64,000 nucleotides of DNA, from assembly GCA_934276735.1 (NCBI GenBank), contig CAKQTG010000001.1, positions 124,001 to 188,000 of the forward strand, given 5' to 3'. The notes below the pieces were generated by a model. It searched no databases and was not told the DNA's origin. It was given only the letters and a program-made list of their open reading frames with translations. This DNA is from an uncultured Alphaproteobacteria bacterium (GTDB taxonomy: Bacteria; Pseudomonadota; Alphaproteobacteria; Rs-D84). Position 1 is the stretch's first letter, and each line of letters begins with the position of its first letter. Shown piece after piece: positions 50,082 to 59,447 of the stretch. The position numbers and the translations under genes were made by a program.

Positions 50082-50618
50082 ATGGATAATATAAAACTGG
50101 TTTTAATGTCGTGTTGTGCGCCGTGCAGCGCCGGCGCAATTCAACAGTTGGTCAACGGCGACATCGCTGGTGTTTCTGATTTTATCGTCCTGTTTTTCAA
50201 TCCGAATATTTTTCCAGAATCAGAATACACAAAACGGCTGGACGAACAAATCAAGTATTGTGAAAAATTGGGTGTAAAGTATGCCGTTGGTAATTACGAC
50301 CACGCGGCGTGGCGTGCGCACGTGGCTGGACTGGAAAACGAACCAGAACGTGGCGCACGTTGCAGTCGGTGTTTTGAATTTCGCTTTAAATATGCGGCGG
50401 AATTTGCACGCAAAAACGGATATAACGCGGTGGCATCTGTGTTCGGCGTATCCCGGCACAAGGACCAGGCCCAGGTTGACCGTGCAGGTCAAAACGCATT
50501 GGATAAATGTTATGTGCCTGTTATTTGGGACGAGAAATTACGTCAAAAAATCGGGCGCGAGTCTGATTTTTATCGCCAAAATTATTGCGGTTGCGAATTC
50601 AGTATTCGCAAAGTATAA
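50082..50618 (+). CDS. queH: Epoxyqueuosine reductase QueH
   Basis: 178 residues of the former DUF208 family, which performs the last step of queuosine synthesis in tRNA without cobalamin. Cysteine pattern: MSCCAPCS near the N-terminus, GARCSRCFEFR in the middle and YCGCEFS at the end; FFNPNIFPESEYTKR and FGVSRHKDQ are family blocks. The functional assignment follows published QueH work by recollection. Tightly packed behind metG. Confidence 0.9.
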   Translation: MDNIKLVLMSCCAPCSAGAIQQLVNGDIAGVSDFIVLFFNPNIFPESEYTKRLDEQIKYCEKLGVKYAVGNYDHAAWRAHVAGLENEPERGARCSRCFEFRFKYAAEFARKNGYNAVASVFGVSRHKDQAQVDRAGQNALDKCYVPVIWDEKLRQKIGRESDFYRQNYCGCEFSIRKV

Positions 50619-50647
50619 TCCATATTGGATATAACAAAGGAATAACT

Positions 50648-51523
50648 ATGTCACGCATATTTGTTTTCCCTGGCCAGGGTGCCCAGGCTGTTGGAATGGG
50701 GCGCGAACTGTATGAAAACAACGCGGCTGCGCGCGCCGTATTTGACGAAGTAGATGATGCATTAAATCAAAAATTATCTGATATTATTTTTAATGGCCCG
50801 ATGGACGAATTGACATTGACAGCAAATGTCCAGCCGGCAATTATGGCGACATCTATTGCTATGTTGCGTGCATCTGGCGAAAAATTACCAGAATATGTCG
50901 CGGGGCACAGTTTGGGTGAATACACTGCACTGTGTGCATCGGGCGCATTATCATTGGCAGATACGGCACGGTTGTTGCGCACACGCGGAAACGCGATGCA
51001 GTCGGCTGTTCCTGTTGGTGCAGGATTGACCGCGGTGATATTGGGACTGGATATTGATGTTATTCGTGATTTATGCAAAAATACTGACTGCGACGTTGCA
51101 AATGATAATTGTCCGAACCAAGTTGTTGTATCTGGCGAACGCAACGCAGTTGAAAATGTGCTGCAGCGTGCCAAAGACGCCGGGGCGCGTCGCGCGATGC
51201 CGTTGGCATTATCGGCGCCTGTGCATTGCCGGATTCAGGCACCGGCCGCCGACGCAATGCGCACAGAACTGGCAAAAGTCACGATTGCACAACCCCAGGC
51301 AATATTTATCGCAAATAAAACGGCCGAACCTATGACAGATGTCGCTGAAATCAAAGAAGAATTGATTTATCAAATGACCCACGGTGTCCGTTGGCGCGAA
51401 AGTGTTATGACGATGCACCGCCTGGGTATAACCGAACAAATTGAAATTGGTCCGGGTAATGTTCTGACTGGATTGGCATCAAGAATTTGCCCAGAAATAA
51501 CCGCAAAGAAATTGGAGATATAA
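50648..51523 (+). CDS. fabD: Malonyl-CoA:ACP transacylase
   Basis: 291 residues from ATG 50648 (AAAGGA upstream). Moves malonyl groups to acyl carrier protein. FPGQGAQAVGMG at the N-terminus, catalytic serine in GHSLGEYTAL and the active-site histidine in SAPVHCR. Followed 1 bp later by fabG. Confidence 0.95.
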   Translation: MSRIFVFPGQGAQAVGMGRELYENNAAARAVFDEVDDALNQKLSDIIFNGPMDELTLTANVQPAIMATSIAMLRASGEKLPEYVAGHSLGEYTALCASGALSLADTARLLRTRGNAMQSAVPVGAGLTAVILGLDIDVIRDLCKNTDCDVANDNCPNQVVVSGERNAVENVLQRAKDAGARRAMPLALSAPVHCRIQAPAADAMRTELAKVTIAQPQAIFIANKTAEPMTDVAEIKEELIYQMTHGVRWRESVMTMHRLGITEQIEIGPGNVLTGLASRICPEITAKKLEI

Positions 51524-51524
51524 A

Positions 51525-52256
51525 ATGTTTGATTTAACAGGACGTGTTGTTTTAATTACCGGCGCAACCGGTGGAATTGGTGGCGCAATCGCACATAAAA
51601 TGCGCGCGGCCGGGGCAACTGTTGTTGTGTCGGGACGCAATATTGCAAAACTGGAATCTGAATTTGGTGGCGACGGCTTTATCAAGTTGCCGTGTGACTT
51701 GGCGGCCGAAGGTGGCGCAGTTGAACTGGTTATGAATACAATAGATGTCGCCGGTAAAATTGACGTTTTAATCAACAACGCCGGTATTACCAAGGATACA
51801 TTATTGATGCGTATGTCCGACGAACAGTTTGACGATGTTATCAACACAAACCTGCGTGCATGCTTTAAAATGTGCCGCGCAGCGATTATGCCGATGATGA
51901 AGAATCGTTTTGGTCGCATTATTAATATGGCGTCTATTATTGGTGTTATTGGTGGCCCGGGCCAGGCAAACTATGCCGCGTCCAAGGGTGGTATGATTGC
52001 AATGACAAAGTCCATCGCGGCCGAGGTTGCGTCCCGCGGTATCACGGCAAACTGTATTGCGCCTGGATTTATTCAAACGCCGATGACGGACGTTCTGCCT
52101 GATGAATTAAAGAAAACATATCTGGCACAAATCCCAGCCGGCCGTTTTGGTACACCAGACGACATTGCAAACGCGTGCGTATTCTTGGCGTCTGACGAGG
52201 CATCATACATCAACGGCCAGACATTAAATGTCAACGGTGGTATGGGACGTTTTTAA
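51525..52256 (+). CDS. fabG: 3-oxoacyl-ACP reductase
   Basis: 243 residues. Short-chain dehydrogenase with the NADPH motif TGATGGIGGAIAHKM, NNAGITKD, catalytic Ser in the MASIIGVIGGPGQANYAASKGG region with Tyr and Lys of YAASK, and the C-terminal FLASDEASYINGQTLNVNGGMG typical of FabG. acpP and fabF do not follow; mnmG does, after 3 bp. Confidence 0.95.
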   Translation: MFDLTGRVVLITGATGGIGGAIAHKMRAAGATVVVSGRNIAKLESEFGGDGFIKLPCDLAAEGGAVELVMNTIDVAGKIDVLINNAGITKDTLLMRMSDEQFDDVINTNLRACFKMCRAAIMPMMKNRFGRIINMASIIGVIGGPGQANYAASKGGMIAMTKSIAAEVASRGITANCIAPGFIQTPMTDVLPDELKKTYLAQIPAGRFGTPDDIANACVFLASDEASYINGQTLNVNGGMGRF

Positions 52257-52259
52257 TAA

Positions 52260-53909
52260 ATGACAAAATTTGATGTGATTGTTATTGGTGGCGGACACGC
52301 AGGCGTCGAAGCGGCGACTGCATCTGCACGCCGTGGTGCGCAAACACTGTTGCTGACCCAATCTGAACGTGATTTGGGCGCGATGTCGTGCAACCCTAGT
52401 ATTGGTGGCCCCGGTAAATCACAGATGGTTTCTGAAATTGACGCAATGGGTGGCGTTATGCCACGCGCAGCGGACGTCGCTGGGATACACTTTCGAACAC
52501 TGAACGCGTCGCACGGCGCGGCAACACGTGCATTACGCGCCCAGATTGACCGCAAAATGTATCACAACGCAGTCGTGAAAATTTTGTCCGAACAACCAAA
52601 TTTAACCATAAAGTTTGACAAGGTTGTGTCGCTGGATTTACAAAATAAAATTGTAAACGGCACATATTCGGCCCGCGCAATCGTGTTGACCACGGGAACG
52701 TTCTTGGGGGGCCTCGTCACACGCGGAAATGAAAAGATTGCATCTGGTCGCATGCAAGATGACGGTACATACCAGGATAATGATACTGTTATTTCTGGGG
52801 TGCTGCGTGAAAACGGGTTCCAGATTTTGCGTCTGAAAACGGGAACGCCGGCGCGAATTTATCGTGACAGTATTGATTTTTCGGTCTGTGAATTGCAACC
52901 AGGCGACAACCCACACGATTGGTTTTCCCGGCCAAATACAGATAATAATTTTTCGTCGGTATGTTATATAACGCATACGACTGAAAAGACACATCAAATA
53001 ATTCGCGACAATATTGCCAATGCGCCAATGTATAACGGCGATATTCACGGCACAGGCCCACGTTATTGCCCAAGCCTGGAAGACAAGGTTATGCGTTTCC
53101 CAGACCACACGTCGCACCATGTTTTTTTGGAGCCAGAGGGATTAAACAGTGATTTAATTTACCCAAACGGCATTTCAACCAGTTTTGGCGCAGATATCCA
53201 GGACGCGTGGATTCGCACAATACCAGGTTTAGAAAACGCACGCATTGCGCGATATGGATACGCGATTGAATACGATGCGATTGACGCACGCGCACTGAAC
53301 GCGACACTGGAATCACGCGACAGGCCGGGCATATTCTTTGCTGGTCAAATCAACGGCACATCTGGATATGAAGAGGCCGCCGCCCAAGGCATTGTTGCCG
53401 GCGCAAACGCCGCCGCGCGTGCGTTGAATTTACAGTATCTGATGTTAAATCGCACAAACGCAATGATTGGCGTGCTGATTGATGATATTACAACGCTGGG
53501 GGTTGATGAACCGTATCGTATGTTTTCATCACGCGCAGAATATCGTTTGAACTTGCGCACAGATAACGCGATTGCCCGTCTGGGCGATATGGCGGTGGAA
53601 CTGGGGCTAATTACGGCCGACGCGCGTGACGAAAAACTCGCGCTGCGTGCAACGGAAATTGCCAAAAACGATAAATTCTATGCTGGATATATCGCACGAA
53701 ACGAACGCGAAATTGCGGCATACCGTCGTGATATGGAATTAAAAATACCAAAAAGTATTGATTACGCAAATATGCCGGGACTGACCAACGAATTAGTAGA
53801 AAAATTGACGGCAACGCGGCCAGAAAACATTGCGGCACTGTCGCGAATCCCAGGTATGACGCCGGCTGGCATAATGGTTGTAATGCGTAAAATTAAATGT
53901 GGAAATTAG
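52260..53909 (+). CDS. mnmG: tRNA uridine-5-carboxymethylaminomethyl modification enzyme MnmG (GidA)
   Basis: 549 residues, about 70 fewer than E. coli MnmG. With MnmE it modifies wobble U34 of several tRNAs. FAD-binding IVIGGGHAGVEAATASARRGAQTLLLT, CNPSIGGPGKSQMVSEIDAMGG, GTFLGGLV and the GQINGTSGYEEAAAQGIVAGANAA block are intact. The C-terminal helical domain ends PGMTPAGIMVVMRKIK as usual, so the shortness is spread internally. No mnmE here. Confidence 0.95.
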   Translation: MTKFDVIVIGGGHAGVEAATASARRGAQTLLLTQSERDLGAMSCNPSIGGPGKSQMVSEIDAMGGVMPRAADVAGIHFRTLNASHGAATRALRAQIDRKMYHNAVVKILSEQPNLTIKFDKVVSLDLQNKIVNGTYSARAIVLTTGTFLGGLVTRGNEKIASGRMQDDGTYQDNDTVISGVLRENGFQILRLKTGTPARIYRDSIDFSVCELQPGDNPHDWFSRPNTDNNFSSVCYITHTTEKTHQIIRDNIANAPMYNGDIHGTGPRYCPSLEDKVMRFPDHTSHHVFLEPEGLNSDLIYPNGISTSFGADIQDAWIRTIPGLENARIARYGYAIEYDAIDARALNATLESRDRPGIFFAGQINGTSGYEEAAAQGIVAGANAAARALNLQYLMLNRTNAMIGVLIDDITTLGVDEPYRMFSSRAEYRLNLRTDNAIARLGDMAVELGLITADARDEKLALRATEIAKNDKFYAGYIARNEREIAAYRRDMELKIPKSIDYANMPGLTNELVEKLTATRPENIAALSRIPGMTPAGIMVVMRKIKCGN

Positions 53910-53937
53910 TTTTCACATATATTATGATAGTGGTCGC

Positions 53938-54013
53938 GCCGGTGTAGCTCAGTTGGTAGAGCATCTCATTCGTAATGAGGGGGTCGTAGGTTCAAGTCCT
54001 ATCACCGGCACCA
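53938..54013 (+). tRNA. tRNA-Thr (anticodon CGU)
   Basis: Acceptor GCCGGTG / CACCGGC, discriminator A, encoded CCA; D arm AGCTCAGTTGGTAGAGC; anticodon stem TCTCA / TGAGG (one wobble) with loop TTCGTAA, anticodon CGT; T arm CGTAGGTTCAAGTCCTATC. 76 nt. TATGAT at 53923-53928 may be its -10. Confidence 0.94.
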
Positions 54014-54086
54014 GAATTAAAAGAACATGAACCAGATTGCAATAATTATTATTAAATAAATCGGCACTGCGCCTTTGGCGGTGGCT

Positions 54087-54111
54087 GGGGCGCGTATCGT
54101 GCCCCTTTTTT
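54087..54111 (+). terminator. Terminator-like hairpin upstream of ileS (possible attenuator)
   Basis: Stem GGGGCGC / GTGCCCC (one G-T pair) with loop GTATC followed by six T residues, 28 nt before ileS. GGCAC at 54063-54067 could pair with the GTGCC of the 3' arm as an alternative fold. Confidence 0.7.
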
Positions 54112-54139
54112 AATAATAGTAAAACAAAGGTAAGACAAA

Positions 54140-57100
54140 ATGGCATATCCAAAAACCGATGCGCGCGCAGACTTTACAACGCTGGAACAAGAAATCCTGG
54201 CATTCTGGCGCAATGACGATACGTTCCATAAATCTTTGAACAAAACAAAACAAGGACACCCATTTTCGTTCTATGACGGGCCACCGTTTGCAAATGGTTT
54301 ACCACACTGGGGACATCTGGGGGTATCGGCGGTCAAGGATATGGTTGCACGTTATCAAACAATGCGCGGTCGTCATGTTGTGCGCGAATTAGGCTGGGAC
54401 TGTCACGGATTGCCGGCTGAATCATCGGTTGAAAAAAAGCAACATCGCCAGGCCAAAGATATTGTCGCAACAGACGGAATTGCTGCGTTCTGTGATATGT
54501 GCCGCAGCGACGTTATGACATATTCAACCGAGTGGTTAAAATATTTTGAACGCATTGGTCGTTGGGTTGATGGTGGTGACGCATATGGTTATCGCACCAT
54601 GGATAAAAACTATATGGAATCTGTTATCTGGGCGATAAAAGAATTACATAATCGTGGTCTGTTATACAAAGATTATCGCGTAAATCCATTTGATTGGAAA
54701 TTGGGCACCGTTTTGTCTAATTCCGAGGCATCAAGTGAATACCAAGATGTAACAGACGACGCAATCACCGTGTGGTTTGAACTGGAAAACGGCGATCGCG
54801 CGTTGGCGTGGACAACAACGCCGTGGACATTGCCTGCGAACAGTGCACTGGCCGTGAATCCAGATATGAAATATCTGCGTATGCGTGACGCCGATGGTGC
54901 GATTTACGTTATCGCAGAATCACGCCTGGCGGCGTATGAAAAGCAATTTGCAAACGCAACCCAGATTAGTGTGGTGTCTGGCCGCGATTTAGTTGGACTG
55001 AAATACAAACCATTGTTTGACTATTACGCCGATACGTCTGATTTATTGTATCAAATAATCCCGGCGGACTATGTTTCTGATGGCGACGGGACAGGTATTG
55101 TGCATATCGCACCGGCATACGGCGAAGATGACTTTTGGGCAGCAAAAAACATTGACCCGAAATTTCCTGTTTTATTAAACGTTGATGATTACGGCAATTA
55201 CACCCCTGACGTTCGCGATTGGGCCGGCGAAAATATTTTTGACGCAAACCCCAAGATTATCGCACACCTGCGTGAAAATGGTCATTTGGTCAAAAAAGAA
55301 CAACATCGCCATTCATATCCCTATGGCCCACGCAGCAAGGAAAAACTGATTTATCGCGCAACAGATTCGTGGTATATTGACGTGCCGAAAATCCGCAATC
55401 GCCTGGTTGAAATTACCAAGTCTCAAACAAAATGGACATCGGCAGGCGACCGGTTTTTAACCTGGATAGAAGGCGCACGTCCGTGGTCTATTTCGCGCAA
55501 TCGTTTCTGGGGAACACCACTGCCGATATGGACACGCGACGGCGAATACAAAATATTTGGTTCTATTGCAGAAATAGAAGAATTCTTTGGCGTGAAAATA
55601 AACGACCTGCACCGGCCGACACTGGACGCGTTGGAAAAAGACGGCTGGAAACGTATTCCTGATGTTTTGGATTGTTGGGTTGAATCAGGCTCTATGCCGT
55701 TTGCGTCATTGCATTACCCGTTTGAAAACGCCGATAAATTTGCGGCAACATTCCCGGCCGATTATATTATAGAAGGCCAAGACCAAACCCGTGGTTGGTT
55801 TTATTCACTGATGGTGATGGCAACCGCATTGTTTGACGCGCCGGCGTTCCGCACGGTATCCGCAAACGGTATGATTGTTGATGAACACAAAAAGAAACTG
55901 TCCAAGTCTGTTGGTAATTTTGTAAATCCCGAAGAACAGATTGAACAATCTGGCGCAGATGCCGTGCGCTTGTTCATACTGGGGTCTGGGTTTATGAAGG
56001 CCGAACCAGTATCTATTGATATGGCGGGCAAGGTGTTCAGTGACGCCACAAAAACAATTCTGACCCCGCTGTGGAACGCATATCACTTCTTTACACTGTA
56101 TGCGAATGCCGGCAACATTGTTGCGACGAACAATTACAGCACAAACAACGTATTGGATAAATACATTGTTGCCGAATTAAACGAACTGATTCGCGTGACT
56201 GGTGACGCACTGGACGAATACAAACCCGATGCGGCAATTAAAGAATTCGTGCGATTCTTGGATATATTAAACAACTGGTATATTCGTCGGTCACGTGAAC
56301 GTTTCTGGGACGAAGATGTGGATGCATTTAACACGTTGCACTATGTGCTGACCACTGTGTGCAAGTGCCTGGCACCGTTTGCACCCTTTATCAGTGAATA
56401 TATTTACAAAAACCTGACAGGGGCAGAATCTGTTCACCTGCAATCGTTCCCAACTGCCGCCGATACAGACGACGCAATCGTCCGCGATATGCGCCGCGTG
56501 CAATCGGTTGTATCGGTCGGGAAACAGTTGCGCGAACAATATAAATTGCGCAATCGTTTGCCGATTTCTAAAATCACAATCGCAGGCAATGATTTACACG
56601 CATACGTCGACATTATTGCTGACGAATTAAATGCCAAACATATAGATTTCACGCCGAATATTTCGGCAGTTGCGAACAGTTTTATTTACCTGATTACGCC
56701 AAAAATTGGTGCGCGTTTGGGTGGCGCATTGCGTGAAATTATCCCGGCGGTAAAGCAGGGTGCATATGAAATTTCTGGCGATAAATTGGTTGTTGGTGCG
56801 CACACATTGAACGCCGATGAATTTGAAAATCGTCTAACGGTGTTGCCGGGTATTACCGGTGCCGCATTGCCAGATAACACCGCGGTTATTGTTCTGGATA
56901 CAGAAATCAACGCCGAACTAGCGGCCGAAGGATTGGCAAACGACGCCCTGCGATTTATCCAGGATTCGCGCAAGGCAGCGGGCCTGGACGTTTCAGACCG
57001 AATCAAACTGACCTATAACGCAGACCCCGCCCTGGCCGCCGCGATAGAAGCACACCGCACCCGCATTATGTCGGACGCGCTGATTGTCGATATGTCGCGT

Positions 57101-57166
57101 GGCGATGGCGAATACGAAACCCAAATAGAAGGTTATGCAATCACCATCGGAATTCAAAAGGCATAA
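54140..57166 (+). CDS. ileS: Isoleucyl-tRNA synthetase, long eukaryote-like (IleS2) type
   Basis: 1008 residues. Class I motifs: PFANGLPHWGHLG (HIGH type) and KKLSKSVGNF (KMSKS type); editing domain with WTTTPWTLPANSALAVNP. The C-terminus lacks the cysteine zinc-finger that ends the usual bacterial IleS1 and instead extends with a longer domain (LTVLPGITGAALPDNTAVIV to the end), so it belongs to the group shared with eukaryotes and Rickettsiales, often associated with mupirocin tolerance. AAAGG precedes the ATG. nth begins right after the stop. Confidence 0.93.
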   Translation: MAYPKTDARADFTTLEQEILAFWRNDDTFHKSLNKTKQGHPFSFYDGPPFANGLPHWGHLGVSAVKDMVARYQTMRGRHVVRELGWDCHGLPAESSVEKKQHRQAKDIVATDGIAAFCDMCRSDVMTYSTEWLKYFERIGRWVDGGDAYGYRTMDKNYMESVIWAIKELHNRGLLYKDYRVNPFDWKLGTVLSNSEASSEYQDVTDDAITVWFELENGDRALAWTTTPWTLPANSALAVNPDMKYLRMRDADGAIYVIAESRLAAYEKQFANATQISVVSGRDLVGLKYKPLFDYYADTSDLLYQIIPADYVSDGDGTGIVHIAPAYGEDDFWAAKNIDPKFPVLLNVDDYGNYTPDVRDWAGENIFDANPKIIAHLRENGHLVKKEQHRHSYPYGPRSKEKLIYRATDSWYIDVPKIRNRLVEITKSQTKWTSAGDRFLTWIEGARPWSISRNRFWGTPLPIWTRDGEYKIFGSIAEIEEFFGVKINDLHRPTLDALEKDGWKRIPDVLDCWVESGSMPFASLHYPFENADKFAATFPADYIIEGQDQTRGWFYSLMVMATALFDAPAFRTVSANGMIVDEHKKKLSKSVGNFVNPEEQIEQSGADAVRLFILGSGFMKAEPVSIDMAGKVFSDATKTILTPLWNAYHFFTLYANAGNIVATNNYSTNNVLDKYIVAELNELIRVTGDALDEYKPDAAIKEFVRFLDILNNWYIRRSRERFWDEDVDAFNTLHYVLTTVCKCLAPFAPFISEYIYKNLTGAESVHLQSFPTAADTDDAIVRDMRRVQSVVSVGKQLREQYKLRNRLPISKITIAGNDLHAYVDIIADELNAKHIDFTPNISAVANSFIYLITPKIGARLGGALREIIPAVKQGAYEISGDKLVVGAHTLNADEFENRLTVLPGITGAALPDNTAVIVLDTEINAELAAEGLANDALRFIQDSRKAAGLDVSDRIKLTYNADPALAAAIEAHRTRIMSDALIVDMSRGDGEYETQIEGYAITIGIQKA

Positions 57167-57823
57167 ATGACACCAAAACAATATTTTGAAATTGTTCCGT
57201 CACGGCTGAATATGGATATTCGTTCTGAATTATATTTCATAAACGAATTCACGTTCGCCGTGGCTGTCATTTTGTCGGCCCAGGCAACTGATAAAAAAGT
57301 CAACGAAGTGACGCCGGCTTTGTTTCAGATTGCGCCGACGCCGGCTAAAATGATTGCACTGGGGATTGATGCATTAAAACAACATATTCGCGTAATTTCA
57401 TTTTTTAATAACAAGGCGAAAAGCATCATCGGCCTGGCGTCGCAACTGATGGAATACGACGGCAATGATGATATAAATTATAAATTCCCGGCAAAATTTC
57501 ATAACCGCGATGAATTGATGAAATTACCTGGCATTGGGCAAAAAACTGCAAATGTCGTAATGAACGTTTTGTGGGACGCGCCAAACATCGGCGTCGATAC
57601 TCACGTTTTCCGCAATGCACATCGTTATGGCTGGGTTGGGGCAGATGCCAACACACCAGAACGTGTTGAATCTGAACTGTTAAAAAAAATTCCAAAAAAA
57701 TATCACGCAATTTGCAATCACGTGATGGTTTTGCACGGGCGATATATTTGTCGCGCACTGCGCCCAAAGTGTGCCGAATGTCCGGTTGCACATATTTGCA
57801 CCGCCCGCGACAAAACGATATAA
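57167..57823 (+). CDS. nth: Endonuclease III
   Basis: 218-residue DNA glycosylase/AP lyase for oxidised pyrimidines. Helix-hairpin-helix LPGIGQKTANVVMN with the catalytic lysine, catalytic aspartate in GVDTHVFR, and the C-terminal iron-sulfur loop CX6CX2CX5C (CRALRPKCAECPVAHIC). Second gene after ileS. Converges with dnaG; only 7 bp separate the stops and no terminator is visible. Confidence 0.96.
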   Translation: MTPKQYFEIVPSRLNMDIRSELYFINEFTFAVAVILSAQATDKKVNEVTPALFQIAPTPAKMIALGIDALKQHIRVISFFNNKAKSIIGLASQLMEYDGNDDINYKFPAKFHNRDELMKLPGIGQKTANVVMNVLWDAPNIGVDTHVFRNAHRYGWVGADANTPERVESELLKKIPKKYHAICNHVMVLHGRYICRALRPKCAECPVAHICTARDKTI

Positions 57824-57830
57824 ACATTTG

Positions 57831-59447
57831 TTACATTGAAATCAGTTGGTCTTGTTTGTCTGTTATACGGGCAATCTCGGAATTTATTGTCGCCAATTTT
57901 TCAGACGCCGCAGCGTCCCCCCCAAGGGCCGCCACAGTCAATTCTTTTTGTTCATTGCGCAGACGTTCCAGATATTTTTGCAATTTTAATGAAACAATAT
58001 ATTTTTCCGCCGCCACCGCGTCCAGGTTTAATTCCGGCGCATCGCCGTCCAGCGATATATCCAATGTTGCCAAAAATTCAGCATAGCGTTCGGCAACATC
58101 AGGATACTTGTTCGTAATAAACACCAATGTGTTGCGCGTAATTGCGTCAATTTCCGGCACCGCAATTTCAGGCGCATTTGATTTGCGTGACCATTTGTGC
58201 CACTGGTTAAATTTGCGCGAATTATATTCGTTTTCATATTCCGCACGCAACGAAATATCGGTAATTTTATCCGTTTGGGATTTCAAGAATTTTTCCGCCT
58301 GGGCGCGACCACCCGGTGTTGATACGATATAATTTTTATTCGCGATATCCCATATAAAATCGGTCAGACCCGTTGCGTTGTTTATTATTGTGTCCATCGC
58401 GTCTTTGCCAGATTTTTTTAATATTTCATCTGGGTCTTTGCCACCTGTGACAAATGCAAATTTAATATCCGAGTTATCGCGAATAAACGGCAATATCAGA
58501 TTCGCCGCACGCGCCGCCGCCTTTTGTCCGGCCGTATCGCCATCAAAGCAAAATACAATATTTCTGTTTGCCTTGCACAATATTGCCAAATGATCTTCGG
58601 TCAATGCGGTGCCCAATGGCGCGACTGTTTCTGGAAACCCGTGACACTGCATTTGAATTGCGTCAATTTGCCCTTCGACAATAATGGTGCGATTGTTGCG
58701 ATGAATACTTTCACGGGCAAAGTTAAATCCAAAAATAGTTTTGCGTTTATGAAATATTTCCGTATCTGCAGTGTTGATGTATTTCGGCTCAGACCCGTCC
58801 AGACTGCGTCCAGAAAATGCAACAACCTGGCCCCGGGCAGAAAAAATCGGAAACATCAATTTATCACGAAAGAAATCATACATTCCATAATCGCCACGCC
58901 GACACAATCCTGTGCCAATCAGAACGTCTTGCTTGGTATTTACAAATTTATTTGCGATTAAATTATTTTTTGGTGCATACCCCAGACGATATTTCTTTAT
59001 CATTTCGTCGGTAAATCCACGCCCACGAATATATTCCAACGCAACCGCGCCTGCGGGGGTGAATAACTGTTTCTGGTATTCCGCCGCCGCACGCTCAGTA
59101 ATATCAAAATAAGATTCTTCACGTTGAACAATCGCTGGGTCACGCGGTTTGAATTCTGGCAACTTCAATCCGGCCATTTCTGCCAATTCTTTGATAGCAT
59201 CAACAAAGCCGACGTTTTCAGATTTCATTGTAAACGAAATAATATCGCCGTGTTCGCCACAACCAAAACAGTGATAAAACCCCTTGTCTTCATTCACGGA
59301 AAAACTGGGTGTTTTTTCATTGTGAAACGGACAACACCCCCAGTAATTTTGCCCCTTTTTCGTCAATGGCACACGTTTTGACACCACATCCACGATTGAT
59401 AATCGCGTGCGCAGTTCATCGGTAAAGTTTTTATCATAATTTGCCAT
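57831..59447 (-). CDS. dnaG: DNA primase
   Basis: 538 residues. Zinc-binding domain CPFHNEKTPSFSV...YHCFGCGEHGDII (CHC2 type), RNA-polymerase domain, and TOPRIM core with IIVEGQIDAIQMQ and FCFDGDTAGQKAA. The C-terminal helicase-binding region is short and divergent. Its ATG overlaps the topA stop by one base (TAATG). rpoD, the common neighbour, is not present. Confidence 0.95.
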   Translation of the reverse strand: MANYDKNFTDELRTRLSIVDVVSKRVPLTKKGQNYWGCCPFHNEKTPSFSVNEDKGFYHCFGCGEHGDIISFTMKSENVGFVDAIKELAEMAGLKLPEFKPRDPAIVQREESYFDITERAAAEYQKQLFTPAGAVALEYIRGRGFTDEMIKKYRLGYAPKNNLIANKFVNTKQDVLIGTGLCRRGDYGMYDFFRDKLMFPIFSARGQVVAFSGRSLDGSEPKYINTADTEIFHKRKTIFGFNFARESIHRNNRTIIVEGQIDAIQMQCHGFPETVAPLGTALTEDHLAILCKANRNIVFCFDGDTAGQKAAARAANLILPFIRDNSDIKFAFVTGGKDPDEILKKSGKDAMDTIINNATGLTDFIWDIANKNYIVSTPGGRAQAEKFLKSQTDKITDISLRAEYENEYNSRKFNQWHKWSRKSNAPEIAVPEIDAITRNTLVFITNKYPDVAERYAEFLATLDISLDGDAPELNLDAVAAEKYIVSLKLQKYLERLRNEQKELTVAALGGDAAASEKLATINSEIARITDKQDQLISM

